From positions 2,047,001 through 2,111,000 of the forward strand of contig NZ_BOQE01000001.1 in the NCBI RefSeq assembly GCF_023705585.1: a stretch of DNA of 64,000 nucleotides. The letters are read 5' to 3'. Positions 16,913 to 25,504 of this stretch are shown piece after piece. A program made the position numbers and the translations under genes. A model generated the notes under the pieces. That model was not told where the DNA came from. It was given only the letters and a program-made list of their open reading frames with translations, and searched no databases. This stretch comes from Collibacillus ludicampi. GTDB lineage: Bacteria > Bacillota > Bacilli > Tumebacillales > BOQE01. How positions within the stretch are numbered: the first letter of the stretch is position 1; every line of letters begins with the position of its first letter.

Positions 16913-17752
16913 TTATTTTTGCGGTTTTTCTCCAAACCATTTTTCATAGATCTTGTCATATTCGCCGCTGTCTTGTAGATTTTTGATCACTTTATTCACT
17001 TCATCGAGCATTTCCTTGTCACCTTTGCGAACCGCGATTCCGTACGGTTCGTCGGTGAACAGCCCACCTACAAGTTTGAAATTCGGATCCTGTTTCTGCA
17101 TACCGAGCAGAATCGCGTTGTCCGTGCTCAAAGCGTCTCCTTTACCGGCTTTCAAAGCGGTAAACGCTTCCGCATAGTTCTCGTATTCCGTAACTTTCGC
17201 TTTCGGCGCTTTCTTCTTAATATTCGTCGCCGATGTCGAACCTTTCACGACAATGACTGTCTTGCCATCGAGATCCTGAATCCCCGTAATGGGAGAATCT
17301 TTCTTCACAAGCAGGGATTGACCCGCTTTGAAATAAACATTGGAGAAATCCACTTCTTTTTTGCGTTCTTCCGTGATCGTCATCGTTGCGACAATGATAT
17401 CGATGTCACCGTTTTTCAACATCGGGATCCGTGTCTTCGATGTAACTTCTTTCAAGTCGATTTTGTTTTCATCACCCAGGATATCTTTCGCAATCGCTTT
17501 GGCAATATCGACATCGAATCCTTTCACTTGATTGTCTGCCGGATCTTTGAGTCCAAATAAGTTCGTATCGTATTTCACACCTGCAATCAATTTGCCGCGG
17601 TCTTTGATCGCTTTTAATGTACCGCCCGTTGTTTCCGCCTTGTTGTCACCGGATGAGCTGGTTTCTTTTGAAGCGGTGCTGCACCCAAGCGCTCCGACAG
17701 TCAAAAGAATCGATGCGATTCCGACCCCCACAATCTTTTTCCATTTGTTCAT
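16913..17752 (-). CDS. glnH: Amino-acid ABC transporter substrate-binding lipoprotein
   Basis: 279 residues from the ATG at 17752. A lipoprotein signal peptide ends in the lipobox VGALGCS (about 17-23), so the mature protein is anchored outside the cytoplasmic membrane. The SBP_bac_3 fold follows: GKLIAGVKYDTNLFG, GFDVDIAKAIAKDILG (about 80-95), then TITEERKKEVDFSNVYF with the substrate-contacting arginine and aspartate. The C-terminus ends in GEYDKIYEKWFGEKP. Glutamine/glutamate-type specificity is inferred from family resemblance. Confidence 0.92.
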   Translation of the reverse strand: MNKWKKIVGVGIASILLTVGALGCSTASKETSSSGDNKAETTGGTLKAIKDRGKLIAGVKYDTNLFGLKDPADNQVKGFDVDIAKAIAKDILGDENKIDLKEVTSKTRIPMLKNGDIDIIVATMTITEERKKEVDFSNVYFKAGQSLLVKKDSPITGIQDLDGKTVIVVKGSTSATNIKKKAPKAKVTEYENYAEAFTALKAGKGDALSTDNAILLGMQKQDPNFKLVGGLFTDEPYGIAVRKGDKEMLDEVNKVIKNLQDSGEYDKIYEKWFGEKPQK

Positions 17753-17821
17753 CTGAAAGGCCCCCTTGCACTTGAAATTGATCATACATGTTGTCTTCTA
17801 AGCGTGGATCACGCATGTGTA

Positions 17822-18550
17822 TCAGTGATTCAGAACCCGGCTTAAGAATAACCGGGCTCTGTCATCACGCGGTTGTGTGAAAAACTGTTGAGGTGGGGCG
17901 TCTTCTTTGATCTGCCCTTGGTCGATGAAGATGACGCGGTCGGCCACCTCACGCGCAAATCCCATTTCGTGTGTGACGACAACCATTGTCATGCCTTCTC
18001 TCGCGAGCGTTTTCATGACATCCAAGACTTCACCGATCATTTCCGGGTCAAGCGCGGAAGTCGGTTCGTCAAAGAGCATGATCTTGGGCTTCATTGCAAG
18101 CCCGCGTGCGATCGCCACACGTTGTTGCTGTCCTCCCGACAGGCTGGAAGGATAGGCATTCGCTTTTTCGGGGATGCCTACTTTTTTTAAGTAGTACATC
18201 GCCGTCTCGCGCGCTTCTTCTTCTGAGATTCCGCGTACCTTCATAGGTGCAAGTGTAATATTTTGAAGGACGGTCATATGTGGGTATAGATTAAAATGTT
18301 GGAAAACCATCCCGATTTCCTGTCGCAACCGGTTGATATCCGTTTTCTTGTCGTTGACTTTCATCCCGTCGACGATCAACTCACCGGAACTAACCGTCTC
18401 CAAACGGTTGATGCATCGCAGGAGCGTGCTCTTTCCGGAACCGGACGGGCCGATGATGACCACGACTTCTCCCTCTTTGATATGCAGGTTGATATCTTTT
18501 AACACATGAAATGTTCCGTAAAATTTATTGACCTGATGAAATTGAATCAA
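17822..18550 (-). CDS. glnQ: Amino-acid ABC transporter ATPase
   Basis: 242 residues from the TTG at 18550, chosen because CTGGAGG lies about eight bases upstream and [12 protein letters not shown] is the normal N-terminus of GlnQ proteins. Walker [10 protein letters not shown] (about 34-42), Q-loop [12 protein letters not shown], signature LSGGQQQR, Walker [13 protein letters not shown] and the switch histidine [10 protein letters not shown] are all intact. It is first in the operon glnQ-glnH-permease-permease, powering uptake from the cytosolic side. Confidence 0.94.
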   Translation of the reverse strand: MIQFHQVNKFYGTFHVLKDINLHIKEGEVVVIIGPSGSGKSTLLRCINRLETVSSGELIVDGMKVNDKKTDINRLRQEIGMVFQHFNLYPHMTVLQNITLAPMKVRGISEEEARETAMYYLKKVGIPEKANAYPSSLSGGQQQRVAIARGLAMKPKIMLFDEPTSALDPEMIGEVLDVMKTLAREGMTMVVVTHEMGFAREVADRVIFIDQGQIKEDAPPQQFFTQPRDDRARLFLSRVLNH

Positions 18551-18753
18551 GAGGAAAACCTCCAGTTGCAGGATGAGTATGAAAGTTCTCTTTATTCTAA
18601 TCACATTATGATGTGAACCTACGTCAATATACGCAATTCTACAAAACTCTACAACACTGAGAGATCAAGAAATGAAAAATGTAGGCTGGCTTACGTATCC
18701 ATCTTGTTTTTTTTCGTACACTAGGTACAAAATAGGACGTGAGGTGCTCGATG

Positions 18754-19014
18754 ATGAAATTTGTCGATCAATTGTATGAGCTGTATAAAAACCGATTGTC
18801 CGGCGATGAAGAAGATGCGATGATCATCGTATCATCCATACTCACTGAACTTGACCGCGAGCACTTGATGGAGATCATCCGCGAGATGTCCTACACAGAG
18901 ATGTACGAGATGCTGGGTACGTATTTAGTGAACAAATTACATGCGAAATTGATCAAAGAAGGAGCAGCCGTACCCGAAGAGATGGGCCCTATGGAAGAAG
19001 GACCCATTCACTGA
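18754..19014 (+). CDS. Small acidic conserved protein (DUF6154-like)
   Basis: 86 residues from the ATG at 18754 (GTGAGGTG seven bases upstream; ATG at 18751 is an alternative). The sequence FVDQLYELYKNRLSGDEEDA followed by alternating Leu/Glu helices resembles the DUF6154 group of small Bacillota proteins. No catalytic motif is visible and the function is unknown. It is divergent from glnQ and followed 27 bases later by csaA, so the two probably share a promoter. Confidence 0.6.
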   Translation: MKFVDQLYELYKNRLSGDEEDAMIIVSSILTELDREHLMEIIREMSYTEMYEMLGTYLVNKLHAKLIKEGAAVPEEMGPMEEGPIH

Positions 19015-19041
19015 CGGACAATCAGTGTTGTGGAGGGGCTT

Positions 19042-19374
19042 ATGGCAACGATTGAGGATTTCATGAAATTGGATATTCGCATAGGGACGGTGATCGAAGC
19101 GGAACCGTTCCCGGAAGCCAGGAAACCTGCGATTAAACTTACGATCGACTTTGGGCCGGAAGTAGGTGTCAAGCGGTCAAGCGCACAGATCACTCGCCGT
19201 TACACGCCTGAAGAGTTAATAGGAAGACAAGTGGTGGCTGTCGTTAACTTTCCCCCGCGGCGCATCGCCGGATTCAAGTCGGAAGTTTTGGTGCTAGGAG
19301 GTGTACCGGAGGAAGGGGATGTCATTCTTCTGCGTCCGGATGAAACGACCGCAAATGGAACAAAAATCAGTTGA
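19042..19374 (+). CDS. csaA: CsaA tRNA-binding/chaperone-like protein
   Basis: 110 residues from the ATG at 19042 (GTGGAGGGG upstream). The whole protein is one tRNA-binding OB-fold: FMKLDIRIGTVIEAEPFPEA (about 7-26), LTIDFGPEVGVKRSSAQIT, then VVAVVNFPPRRIAGFKSEVL and the final loop LLRPDETTANGTKI. CsaA is a homodimer that binds tRNA and was described as a secretion-associated chaperone in Bacillus. A terminator follows. Confidence 0.93.
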   Translation: MATIEDFMKLDIRIGTVIEAEPFPEARKPAIKLTIDFGPEVGVKRSSAQITRRYTPEELIGRQVVAVVNFPPRRIAGFKSEVLVLGGVPEEGDVILLRPDETTANGTKIS

Positions 19375-19389
19375 TCGAATGATTTTCGC

Positions 19390-19411
19390 AAGCCCTAATG
19401 GGGCTTTTTTT
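19390..19411 (+). terminator. Rho-independent terminator after csaA
   Basis: AAGCCC-TAAT-GGGGCTT followed by a run of T, 16 bases after the stop. Confidence 0.85.
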
Positions 19412-19563
19412 CATGACTTCCGTCGATCTCGCCCCATCCTCGTTATGGGAGCGTGTTTTATGAAGAATTTTTTAATATTTCGTGATGTGGTTACCAGATT
19501 TCTGCAGGAAATCGACTTTTCCGGGTCGAATATGGACTTGGAAAGAAGAGGTGGAAATTTTGT

Positions 19564-20097
19564 ATGGATCCGACGATTTTTGATAATTTGAAGGTGGTCT
19601 TGGAAGGAAGCATCTATGATATTGATCGTGATGGGATCATAGTCGTCGTGGATCGAGCGGATCTGGTTGATCTGGCCCGCATGCAACGCTACTTTCGCAT
19701 GGGTTATGTGCTCACGGAAGCGCGTGACACGATAACATGTGAAGTAGAGATCAACAGTCAGGTGCGTGATTTTGCCGCTGAACTGCAGGCGATGCGCCTG
19801 GTAGACGAAAAACCGGGTGTTCGCGTGTCTCTCTGTTTCCGCGTGGAGAATTGGAAACACGACGATACAAAAATGGACGTCATCCACGAAAAGATGAAAC
19901 AATTGTGGGAAGATACGATCATCGATCATTCCCTCGAAAAGTCGATGGACCTCGAGTCGGGAACGGAAGAAAACCGATACATATGCACTCTGATGTTTCG
20001 CAATAAGATCGACGAAAGTAATGTCGAAGAGATCCCAAGATTGTTGGAACATACCGTAAAGACCATGGAGTGGCTTCTCACTCTTCTGCATACATAA
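19564..20097 (+). CDS. Conserved hypothetical protein
   Basis: 177 residues. The ATG has AGAGGTGG upstream. The N-terminal half is strand-rich with repeated acidic residues (SIYDIDRDGIIVVVDRADLV); the C-terminal half is more helical and ends TVKTMEWLLTLLHT. There is no signal peptide or membrane segment. I do not recognise a family or active site. It stands between csaA and a GNAT gene, probably as its own unit. Confidence 0.65.
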   Translation: MDPTIFDNLKVVLEGSIYDIDRDGIIVVVDRADLVDLARMQRYFRMGYVLTEARDTITCEVEINSQVRDFAAELQAMRLVDEKPGVRVSLCFRVENWKHDDTKMDVIHEKMKQLWEDTIIDHSLEKSMDLESGTEENRYICTLMFRNKIDESNVEEIPRLLEHTVKTMEWLLTLLHT

Positions 20098-20219
20098 TCA
20101 TGGAAACGGATGGATCGAAATTGTTTCCTTGTTGAGACTAACAGGGGGATTTTGTGTCAATGACGTCGACCTATGCATACATAGACCTAGGGACAATTTT
20201 CTCTAGGGAGTGACCATGC

Positions 20220-20852
20220 ATGCGGACATTGACGTTGGATCATGGCGAGGAAATCGTGATTCGCCGCTGGGAATTGGAGGACATTCCGGGGTTATATCGG
20301 GTGATGAACGGTGTTTTTCAAGAAGGAAAAATGATGTTGGATCATAATCTCCCTTTTTCCATAGAGGACATGTATGAAGAATGGCACATGCAAAACCCTG
20401 CCAACCAAGCGACATGGGTGGCTTTATCCAAGGAGAAAGGGGTCATCGGCTGGCTGCGCTGTGACCGCCGGACCTTACCGATCATGCAACACGCGGCAAC
20501 CTTATGGATGGGGCTTGAAGAATCGTACCGAGGCCAACGCATCGGCCGCGAACTGATCCGTGAATCGTTTGAATGGGCAAAAAGCCAGGGGATCGAACGC
20601 CTAGAACTGGGAGTACGCGGTTCCAATTTGCAGGCACAAGCGCTGTACAAGAAGATGGGGTTCCGAGAGGAAGGCCGCAAAGTCCGTGCGATTAAGACGG
20701 AAAATGGCTACGAAGACGATATTTGGATGTGTACGTTCGTCGGAGAGCAAGATGGGGAAGAAAACCTACAAGCGAATGTGGCAGCGGGAAGAAAAAAGAA
20801 ACTACGCGCCAATTGGGCGAAGAAACAAATGAAGAGGAATCGTACACGTTAA
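20220..20852 (+). CDS. GNAT-family N-acetyltransferase with basic tail
   Basis: 210 residues. The core follows the GNAT order: IRRWELEDIPGLYRVMNGVF at the start, the acetyl-CoA loop LEESYRGQRIGRELIRESFE (about 101-120, with the R-G-x-R-I-G type P-loop), and the closing NLQAQALYKKMGFREEG. The last 30 residues are lysine/arginine rich (RKKKLRANWAKKQMKRNR), suggesting RNA or ribosome contact. The acceptor substrate is unknown. A terminator follows. Confidence 0.85.
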   Translation: MRTLTLDHGEEIVIRRWELEDIPGLYRVMNGVFQEGKMMLDHNLPFSIEDMYEEWHMQNPANQATWVALSKEKGVIGWLRCDRRTLPIMQHAATLWMGLEESYRGQRIGRELIRESFEWAKSQGIERLELGVRGSNLQAQALYKKMGFREEGRKVRAIKTENGYEDDIWMCTFVGEQDGEENLQANVAAGRKKKLRANWAKKQMKRNRTR

Positions 20853-20860
20853 ACATCAAT

Positions 20861-20897
20861 AAGACCACAGCCTTTTAAGAGGGTTGTGGTCTTTTTT
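20861..20897 (+). terminator. Terminator after the GNAT gene
   Basis: AAGACCACAGCC pairs with GGTTGTGGTCTT around a short loop, then TTTTT. Confidence 0.85.
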
Positions 20898-21104
20898 CAT
20901 TATGATTCGGAATAGATGTAATTTTATATTTCTATCATGAAATTCCTAAAGTGCACAACAGTCCATTTTTGATTAGAAAATAGGATCCATTGGGAAAGCG
21001 ATGGATTTTGTTGAGGTCATGGTGGCCGATGAACTAGCGAACCCGCTGCCGCCTCAAGTCCTGAGGGAGGTAGACGCCCCTTCTTACTCCATTCTTTTGT
21101 TACA

Positions 21105-23936
21105 TTATGTCGAAGTGGCGCAACTTACACTGATTCTGTGACCTGCTTGAAGAGCCTCCTGAATGGTTCGTACGCAAGCTTCTGGAAGGGTGATTTTATT
21201 TGTGTAAGTGTTCGTATCGAAAATCCAATCATAGACCTTTCGTATATGAATGCACTCCAATTCTAACACAGGGGCTGTCGGTGCAGGAGCTGGAGTCAGA
21301 GTGGGAATAGGTGTTGGTATCGCTGTAGGTGCTAGGGTTGGGGCGAATGTAGGCGCTACAGTTGGAACCGGAAACAGAGATGGACATTGAGGCGGGAAGA
21401 GGAACGGCGGGCAGGTAGGACTCATGGTTGGGACCACACAAGAAATCAGTCTGCGAGGTGAACAGAATCTCGCTGGCACTTGCAACTTCACGTCTGCTTC
21501 CACCTGGATTTCTTTGCAAAGGGTGATGTTCAAGAGAATCGATTGATCAAACGGAACGAGTTTGGCGTTACAAAGGACATCAAGAATCCGGCATACGATG
21601 TTCTCGTTTCCAAGGGGGTCAGGTAAACAAAGAGCAACATCCTCGTTAAAGGTAACTACCACTGGTTCGACACAGAGAGGGATTCCAAGGGTGTCATCCC
21701 GAATGGTCAACACGACACAGGCGACAAACTGGAAGGGGACAAGAGCCACATCCACGATTGTTCCATTGACGATACAGGTGGTTCTCTTAGGATTGGAAGC
21801 ATCAAATTCGCAGAGTACACTCGGGCAGGAGAATGTAGGTATACGAATCTTTGTCACAAAGGCGTCGAATCCACCAGCATTGACGATCTGGAATGCAGAG
21901 GGAGTACTGGGGAAATTGAGGGAGTTGGTGTCTCCTGTTATATAAGCGTTACCAGACGCATCAATGGCAATCCCGAAACCCTCGTCGTCACCACTCCCCC
22001 CAAGATACGTAGAATAGAGCATGGTGCCCATAGGGTTCAATTTGATAACAAAGGCATCGTCAAGATCGGCATGTGCTGTCTGAAATGCGTGAAGGGTAGT
22101 AGGAAAGTCAGGAGAGTTCGTGTCCCCTGTTACATAAACATTCCTTAAGGAATCAATGGAGATACTCCAACCTGTATCGAAATGACTTCCCCCGAGATAG
22201 GTGGAATAGACGAGTGCGCTGCCCGTAGAATTCAGCTTTGTTACAAAGGCATCGTCAAAGCCGGCATGAACGGTTTGGAATGCTTGCGGGGTGGTGGGGA
22301 AATTTAGAGAGTCTGTATCTCCTGTAATATACGCGTTTCCGGAAGAATCCACAGCAATATCGGTCCCACGGTCATAACCGCTCCCTCCCAGATAGGTGGA
22401 ATAGACAAGTGCGGTGCCCGAAGAATTGAGCTTCGTCACAAAGGCGTCCGTATGGCCCCCTCTATATGTCGTAAACAAGGCTCCCGGTGTGGTGGGGAAA
22501 TTTAAAGAATCGGTACTTCCCGTTACATAAGCATTGCCAAAAGCGTCTACGGTAATGCCAAAACTTTCATCCTCTCCACTTCCCCCCAGAAATGTAGAGT
22601 AGACAAGCGTGCTACCTGAGGGATTGAGCTTCGTTACAAAGACATCGTATTCACCTGCAAGAGTAGTCTGAAAAGCTCCAGGGGTATGGGGGAAATTCAG
22701 AGACTGGGTACTACCGGTTACATACGCATTTCTCAAGGGGTCAACAGCGATGTCAAAACCGTCATCATCTAAACTGCCCCCGAGATACGTCGAATAAATG
22801 AGTGCGGTCCCCGAGGAATTCAGCTTGGTTACGAAGACGTCACTTCCACCGGCTAGAGTGGTCTGAAAAGCTCCCGGTGTGGTAGGAAAATCGCTGGACT
22901 CGGTACTGCCAGTTACATAAGCGTTACCAGAGGCGTCTACGGCGATGTCCAAACCGGCATCGAAACGACTTCCTCCGAGGTATGTGGAATAGATAAGTGC
23001 TGTACCCGTCGAATTCAGTTTCGTTACAAAGGCATCAGAAATACCTCCCCGATACGTAAAAGAAAAGACTCCTGGGGTGACAGGAAAATCAAGAGAACTG
23101 GTGCTCCCCGTTATATAGGCGTTTCCGTCGGAATCAACAGCAATGCCGCTACCCTCATCACTCCCACTACCTCCAAGATAGGTGGAATAAACGAGATCAG
23201 GATCAATGATGAGAGGATATTGGGGATCATAGTCGTTACCGACTTGGAAACTGTAAACTTTTTCATCTGTCATATACTGTTTCACAACAAAAGAACTGGT
23301 TACCTCTACCTGTTGGCCGTCTCTTATCTGATAGCTCGTAGGTCGTTCATCAATGAGTACACCGTAGGGGGTTTGGATCTGAAGGTTTCCCATTTCATCT
23401 AAAGACAGATCATCTGCTCCTCGATAGAAGAGTTGAATCACGTCAGGATGTGTACCTGGCTGGACAACAAATGTATATTTGAGCTGCCCGTTCCAACCCT
23501 GAAAGACCAGATCCACCCCTTTCCAGAGTCCCTGGTAGACAACCTCGTGATAAGTTGAAAGATTCGTGTGCCATTTGGATGGTTCGTTCCCGATCAAATA
23601 GTTGACTTTTCCCGTTCCCTCATGTTTCCCCTCCGGTATCACTACGGGATTGGCATTTAGAAAGTGTAAGGCCAGGGCAATTCCATGAAACGATGACTCC
23701 TCCTCAGAAACGGTTTTGTTACAGGGGAATCTCTTGGGATGACCGTGACACCTTCGGGGAGTTCCCGGAAAAAAGGTGAACACCACTTCCTCGGATGTAA
23801 AATAGACTCCATAGCGTGAACCGCGGGCAAAATAATGAACCCTTGTATTTGTTTGTCCTACGTTCGGAACAAATAAAAGGGGAAGATTTCTAAAATTTTC
23901 CCAAATTTCCTGTTTGCTCTTTTCTGAAATAGGCAT
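21105..23936 (-). CDS. Large SBBP beta-propeller surface protein with Pro/Thr stalk
   Basis: 943 residues, no classical signal peptide. An N-terminal domain (about 15-250) with NVGQTNTRVHYFARG and KYTFVVQPGTHPDVI is the domain that usually precedes SBBP repeats. Eight SBBP repeats follow (about 255-700), each with YSTYLGGS..D, IAVD..GNAYVTGST and FVTKLN. Then comes a cysteine-rich beta region (about 700-850), a Pro/Thr/Ala stalk (about 860-895) and a C-terminal module containing CIHIRKVYDWIFDTNTYT, a phrase typical of Bacillota spore-surface or appendage proteins. AAAGGGATGG precedes the ATG. Next to the glycosylation locus, its stalk is a plausible O-glycan acceptor (inference). Confidence 0.8.
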   Translation of the reverse strand: MPISEKSKQEIWENFRNLPLLFVPNVGQTNTRVHYFARGSRYGVYFTSEEVVFTFFPGTPRRCHGHPKRFPCNKTVSEEESSFHGIALALHFLNANPVVIPEGKHEGTGKVNYLIGNEPSKWHTNLSTYHEVVYQGLWKGVDLVFQGWNGQLKYTFVVQPGTHPDVIQLFYRGADDLSLDEMGNLQIQTPYGVLIDERPTSYQIRDGQQVEVTSSFVVKQYMTDEKVYSFQVGNDYDPQYPLIIDPDLVYSTYLGGSGSDEGSGIAVDSDGNAYITGSTSSLDFPVTPGVFSFTYRGGISDAFVTKLNSTGTALIYSTYLGGSRFDAGLDIAVDASGNAYVTGSTESSDFPTTPGAFQTTLAGGSDVFVTKLNSSGTALIYSTYLGGSLDDDGFDIAVDPLRNAYVTGSTQSLNFPHTPGAFQTTLAGEYDVFVTKLNPSGSTLVYSTFLGGSGEDESFGITVDAFGNAYVTGSTDSLNFPTTPGALFTTYRGGHTDAFVTKLNSSGTALVYSTYLGGSGYDRGTDIAVDSSGNAYITGDTDSLNFPTTPQAFQTVHAGFDDAFVTKLNSTGSALVYSTYLGGSHFDTGWSISIDSLRNVYVTGDTNSPDFPTTLHAFQTAHADLDDAFVIKLNPMGTMLYSTYLGGSGDDEGFGIAIDASGNAYITGDTNSLNFPSTPSAFQIVNAGGFDAFVTKIRIPTFSCPSVLCEFDASNPKRTTCIVNGTIVDVALVPFQFVACVVLTIRDDTLGIPLCVEPVVVTFNEDVALCLPDPLGNENIVCRILDVLCNAKLVPFDQSILLNITLCKEIQVEADVKLQVPARFCSPRRLISCVVPTMSPTCPPFLFPPQCPSLFPVPTVAPTFAPTLAPTAIPTPIPTLTPAPAPTAPVLELECIHIRKVYDWIFDTNTYTNKITLPEACVRTIQEALQAGHRISVSCATST

Positions 23937-24120
23937 GATTTACCCATCCCTTTTTATATTTGCCATTCAGCGATGTGAAATTACCCTCGCTTTTTATTGT
24001 ACACAGACGGCATAAAATTGGAGTGGGCTTATGGAAGGGGTAAGAGAAAGCTGTATTCGCAAAAGCTGAAACTTTGGCATGAATCGAGCGAGAAAGAGTC
24101 CTTATAACAAGTATGAATAT

Positions 24121-24321
24121 CTAATACTCCCACCATTTGATGTTGGTCGTTGTGGTGAGTTGACCGGCAACAGATAGGGAAGCGTTCACACTAACTGCCA
24201 ACGAATTTCCGGGTGGCACAATAATGCTTCCGGTATAATCCATTGAAAACTGTCCGGGACCTAACGGTAGGCTAATAAAAACAAGAAGTGTATGTATACG
24301 AAGAATAGTCCTTAACCCCAA
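24121..24321 (-). pseudogene. C-terminal remnant of a surface-protein gene
   Basis: About 66 codons, of which the last 40 look genuine: MDYTGSIIVPPGNSLAVSVN then a strand and the end NIKWWEY. This resembles the final beta-sandwich strands of small surface or appendage proteins. The upstream part overlaps a hairpin and lacks a ribosome site. I read it as a relic of a structural gene next to the SBBP gene. Confidence 0.35.
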
Positions 24322-24338
24322 GAGGTTAGGGCTATTCC
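24299..24338 (-). terminator. Hairpin downstream of the pseB-like gene
   Basis: GAATAGTCCTTAACC and GGTTAGGGCTATTC pair closely around CCAAGA. It lies about 115 bases beyond the pseB-like stop on the minus strand. A T-rich tract comes only later, so termination efficiency is uncertain. Confidence 0.45.
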
Positions 24339-24451
24339 TTAGTGTTCCGTGTCAAAGGTGAGTTAACGTATACATGCGATGGAATTGTGGAAAACGTTGA
24401 GCGAATTCAAATGGAGATCGGTAATCTTCTTATAAGCGTTGGGTGAAAAAT

Positions 24452-25504
24452 CTATCCGTCAATTTTACTTAGTAAATGGGAGTCAAGGAGTAACGATTTT
24501 ATTTCCTTCTTAGAAAGTGGAGGGATGTCTCTGGAACTATAAAGACCACTTGAAACTCGAATGGCTCCGGGATATTTTGGATTCGTATTCCACCAGGGAG
24601 GTAATACGAACATGTCCCCCCACTCCCATGCAATTTTTGACTCCTCTTCACTAATCAGTTCTTCGTACATTTTTTCACCTGGCCGAATCCCGATAGTTTG
24701 TATCTTTATATCCGATTTCCTGTTATTTTTTACTCTTTCTTGAAACTCTTCGATCAGCACATCAACCAGATCCCCAAGCCTGATCACTGGCATTTTTAAA
24801 ACGAACACATCACCACCTTGTGATAAAACCAACGCCTTCAATACGAGGGAAACGGCTTGATCAATGGACATCATAAATCGTGTCATATTTATATCCGTTA
24901 CTTTTATCGGCTGTCGATTTCGTAAGTCTTCAATAAAGCGATTCACGACAGAACCGCGGGACCCCAATACATTACCAAAACGAACCGCACAAAAAGTCGT
25001 AGAGGAAGTTCCTTTGGCATGAGCCATGGCCGTAATGAGGCGTTCGGCCAATAATTTAGTAGCCCCAAGCGTATTTTCCGGTGAAATCGCCTTGTCACTG
25101 CTGGTCAAAAGCATTTTTTTGACATTGTTTTGCAGACAGGCTTGAATGACATTCTGAGTTCCGATCACGTTTGTTTTAATCGCTTCAAAAGGGTTATATT
25201 CACATGCGGGTAAATGTTTGAGGGCAGCCGTATGCAAAACGATGTCTACTCCTTGCATGGCTCTTTGCACACGTTCGAGATCACGCACATCACCAAGCAA
25301 AAATCTGTACTGCGGAATATGCCCAATTTCTTCTTTTAATACGTACTGTTTATATTCATCTCGACTGAAAAGTCGAATAGTACTTGGCTCATAGTTCAGA
25401 ATTCTTCGAGCCATTGCCTGACCCATGGTTCCGGTGGCGCCAGTTATCAAAACCGTTCTCCCTTGAAAAATGGCACGTAACTGTTCTTCAAAATGATTTA
25501 ACAT
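24452..25504 (-). CDS. pseB: PseB-like UDP-GlcNAc 4,6-dehydratase
   Basis: 350 residues from the ATG at 25504; it overlaps the Maf gene by 17 bases. The Rossmann loop is VLITGATGTMGQAMARRIL (about 18-36). LLGDVRDLERV, HTAALKHLPACEYNPFEAIK and SSDKAISPENTLGATKLLAE (about 125-144) are landmarks of the polysaccharide-synthesis dehydratase family, as are RFGNVLGSRGSVV and GIRPGEKMYEEL. Enzymes of this family convert UDP-GlcNAc to the 4-keto-6-deoxy sugar that opens pseudaminic (PseB) or legionaminic pathways. PseB is favoured because pseC, pseG and pseI homologues lie nearby, but stereochemistry cannot be read from sequence. Confidence 0.82.
   Translation of the reverse strand: MLNHFEEQLRAIFQGRTVLITGATGTMGQAMARRILNYEPSTIRLFSRDEYKQYVLKEEIGHIPQYRFLLGDVRDLERVQRAMQGVDIVLHTAALKHLPACEYNPFEAIKTNVIGTQNVIQACLQNNVKKMLLTSSDKAISPENTLGATKLLAERLITAMAHAKGTSSTTFCAVRFGNVLGSRGSVVNRFIEDLRNRQPIKVTDINMTRFMMSIDQAVSLVLKALVLSQGGDVFVLKMPVIRLGDLVDVLIEEFQERVKNNRKSDIKIQTIGIRPGEKMYEELISEEESKIAWEWGDMFVLPPWWNTNPKYPGAIRVSSGLYSSRDIPPLSKKEIKSLLLDSHLLSKIDG

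Noticed and set aside
21001-21140. A 46-codon plus-strand frame starting MDFVEVMVADELANPLPPQV
   Set aside because: It overlaps the end of the SBBP gene, has no ribosome site and matches no family I know.
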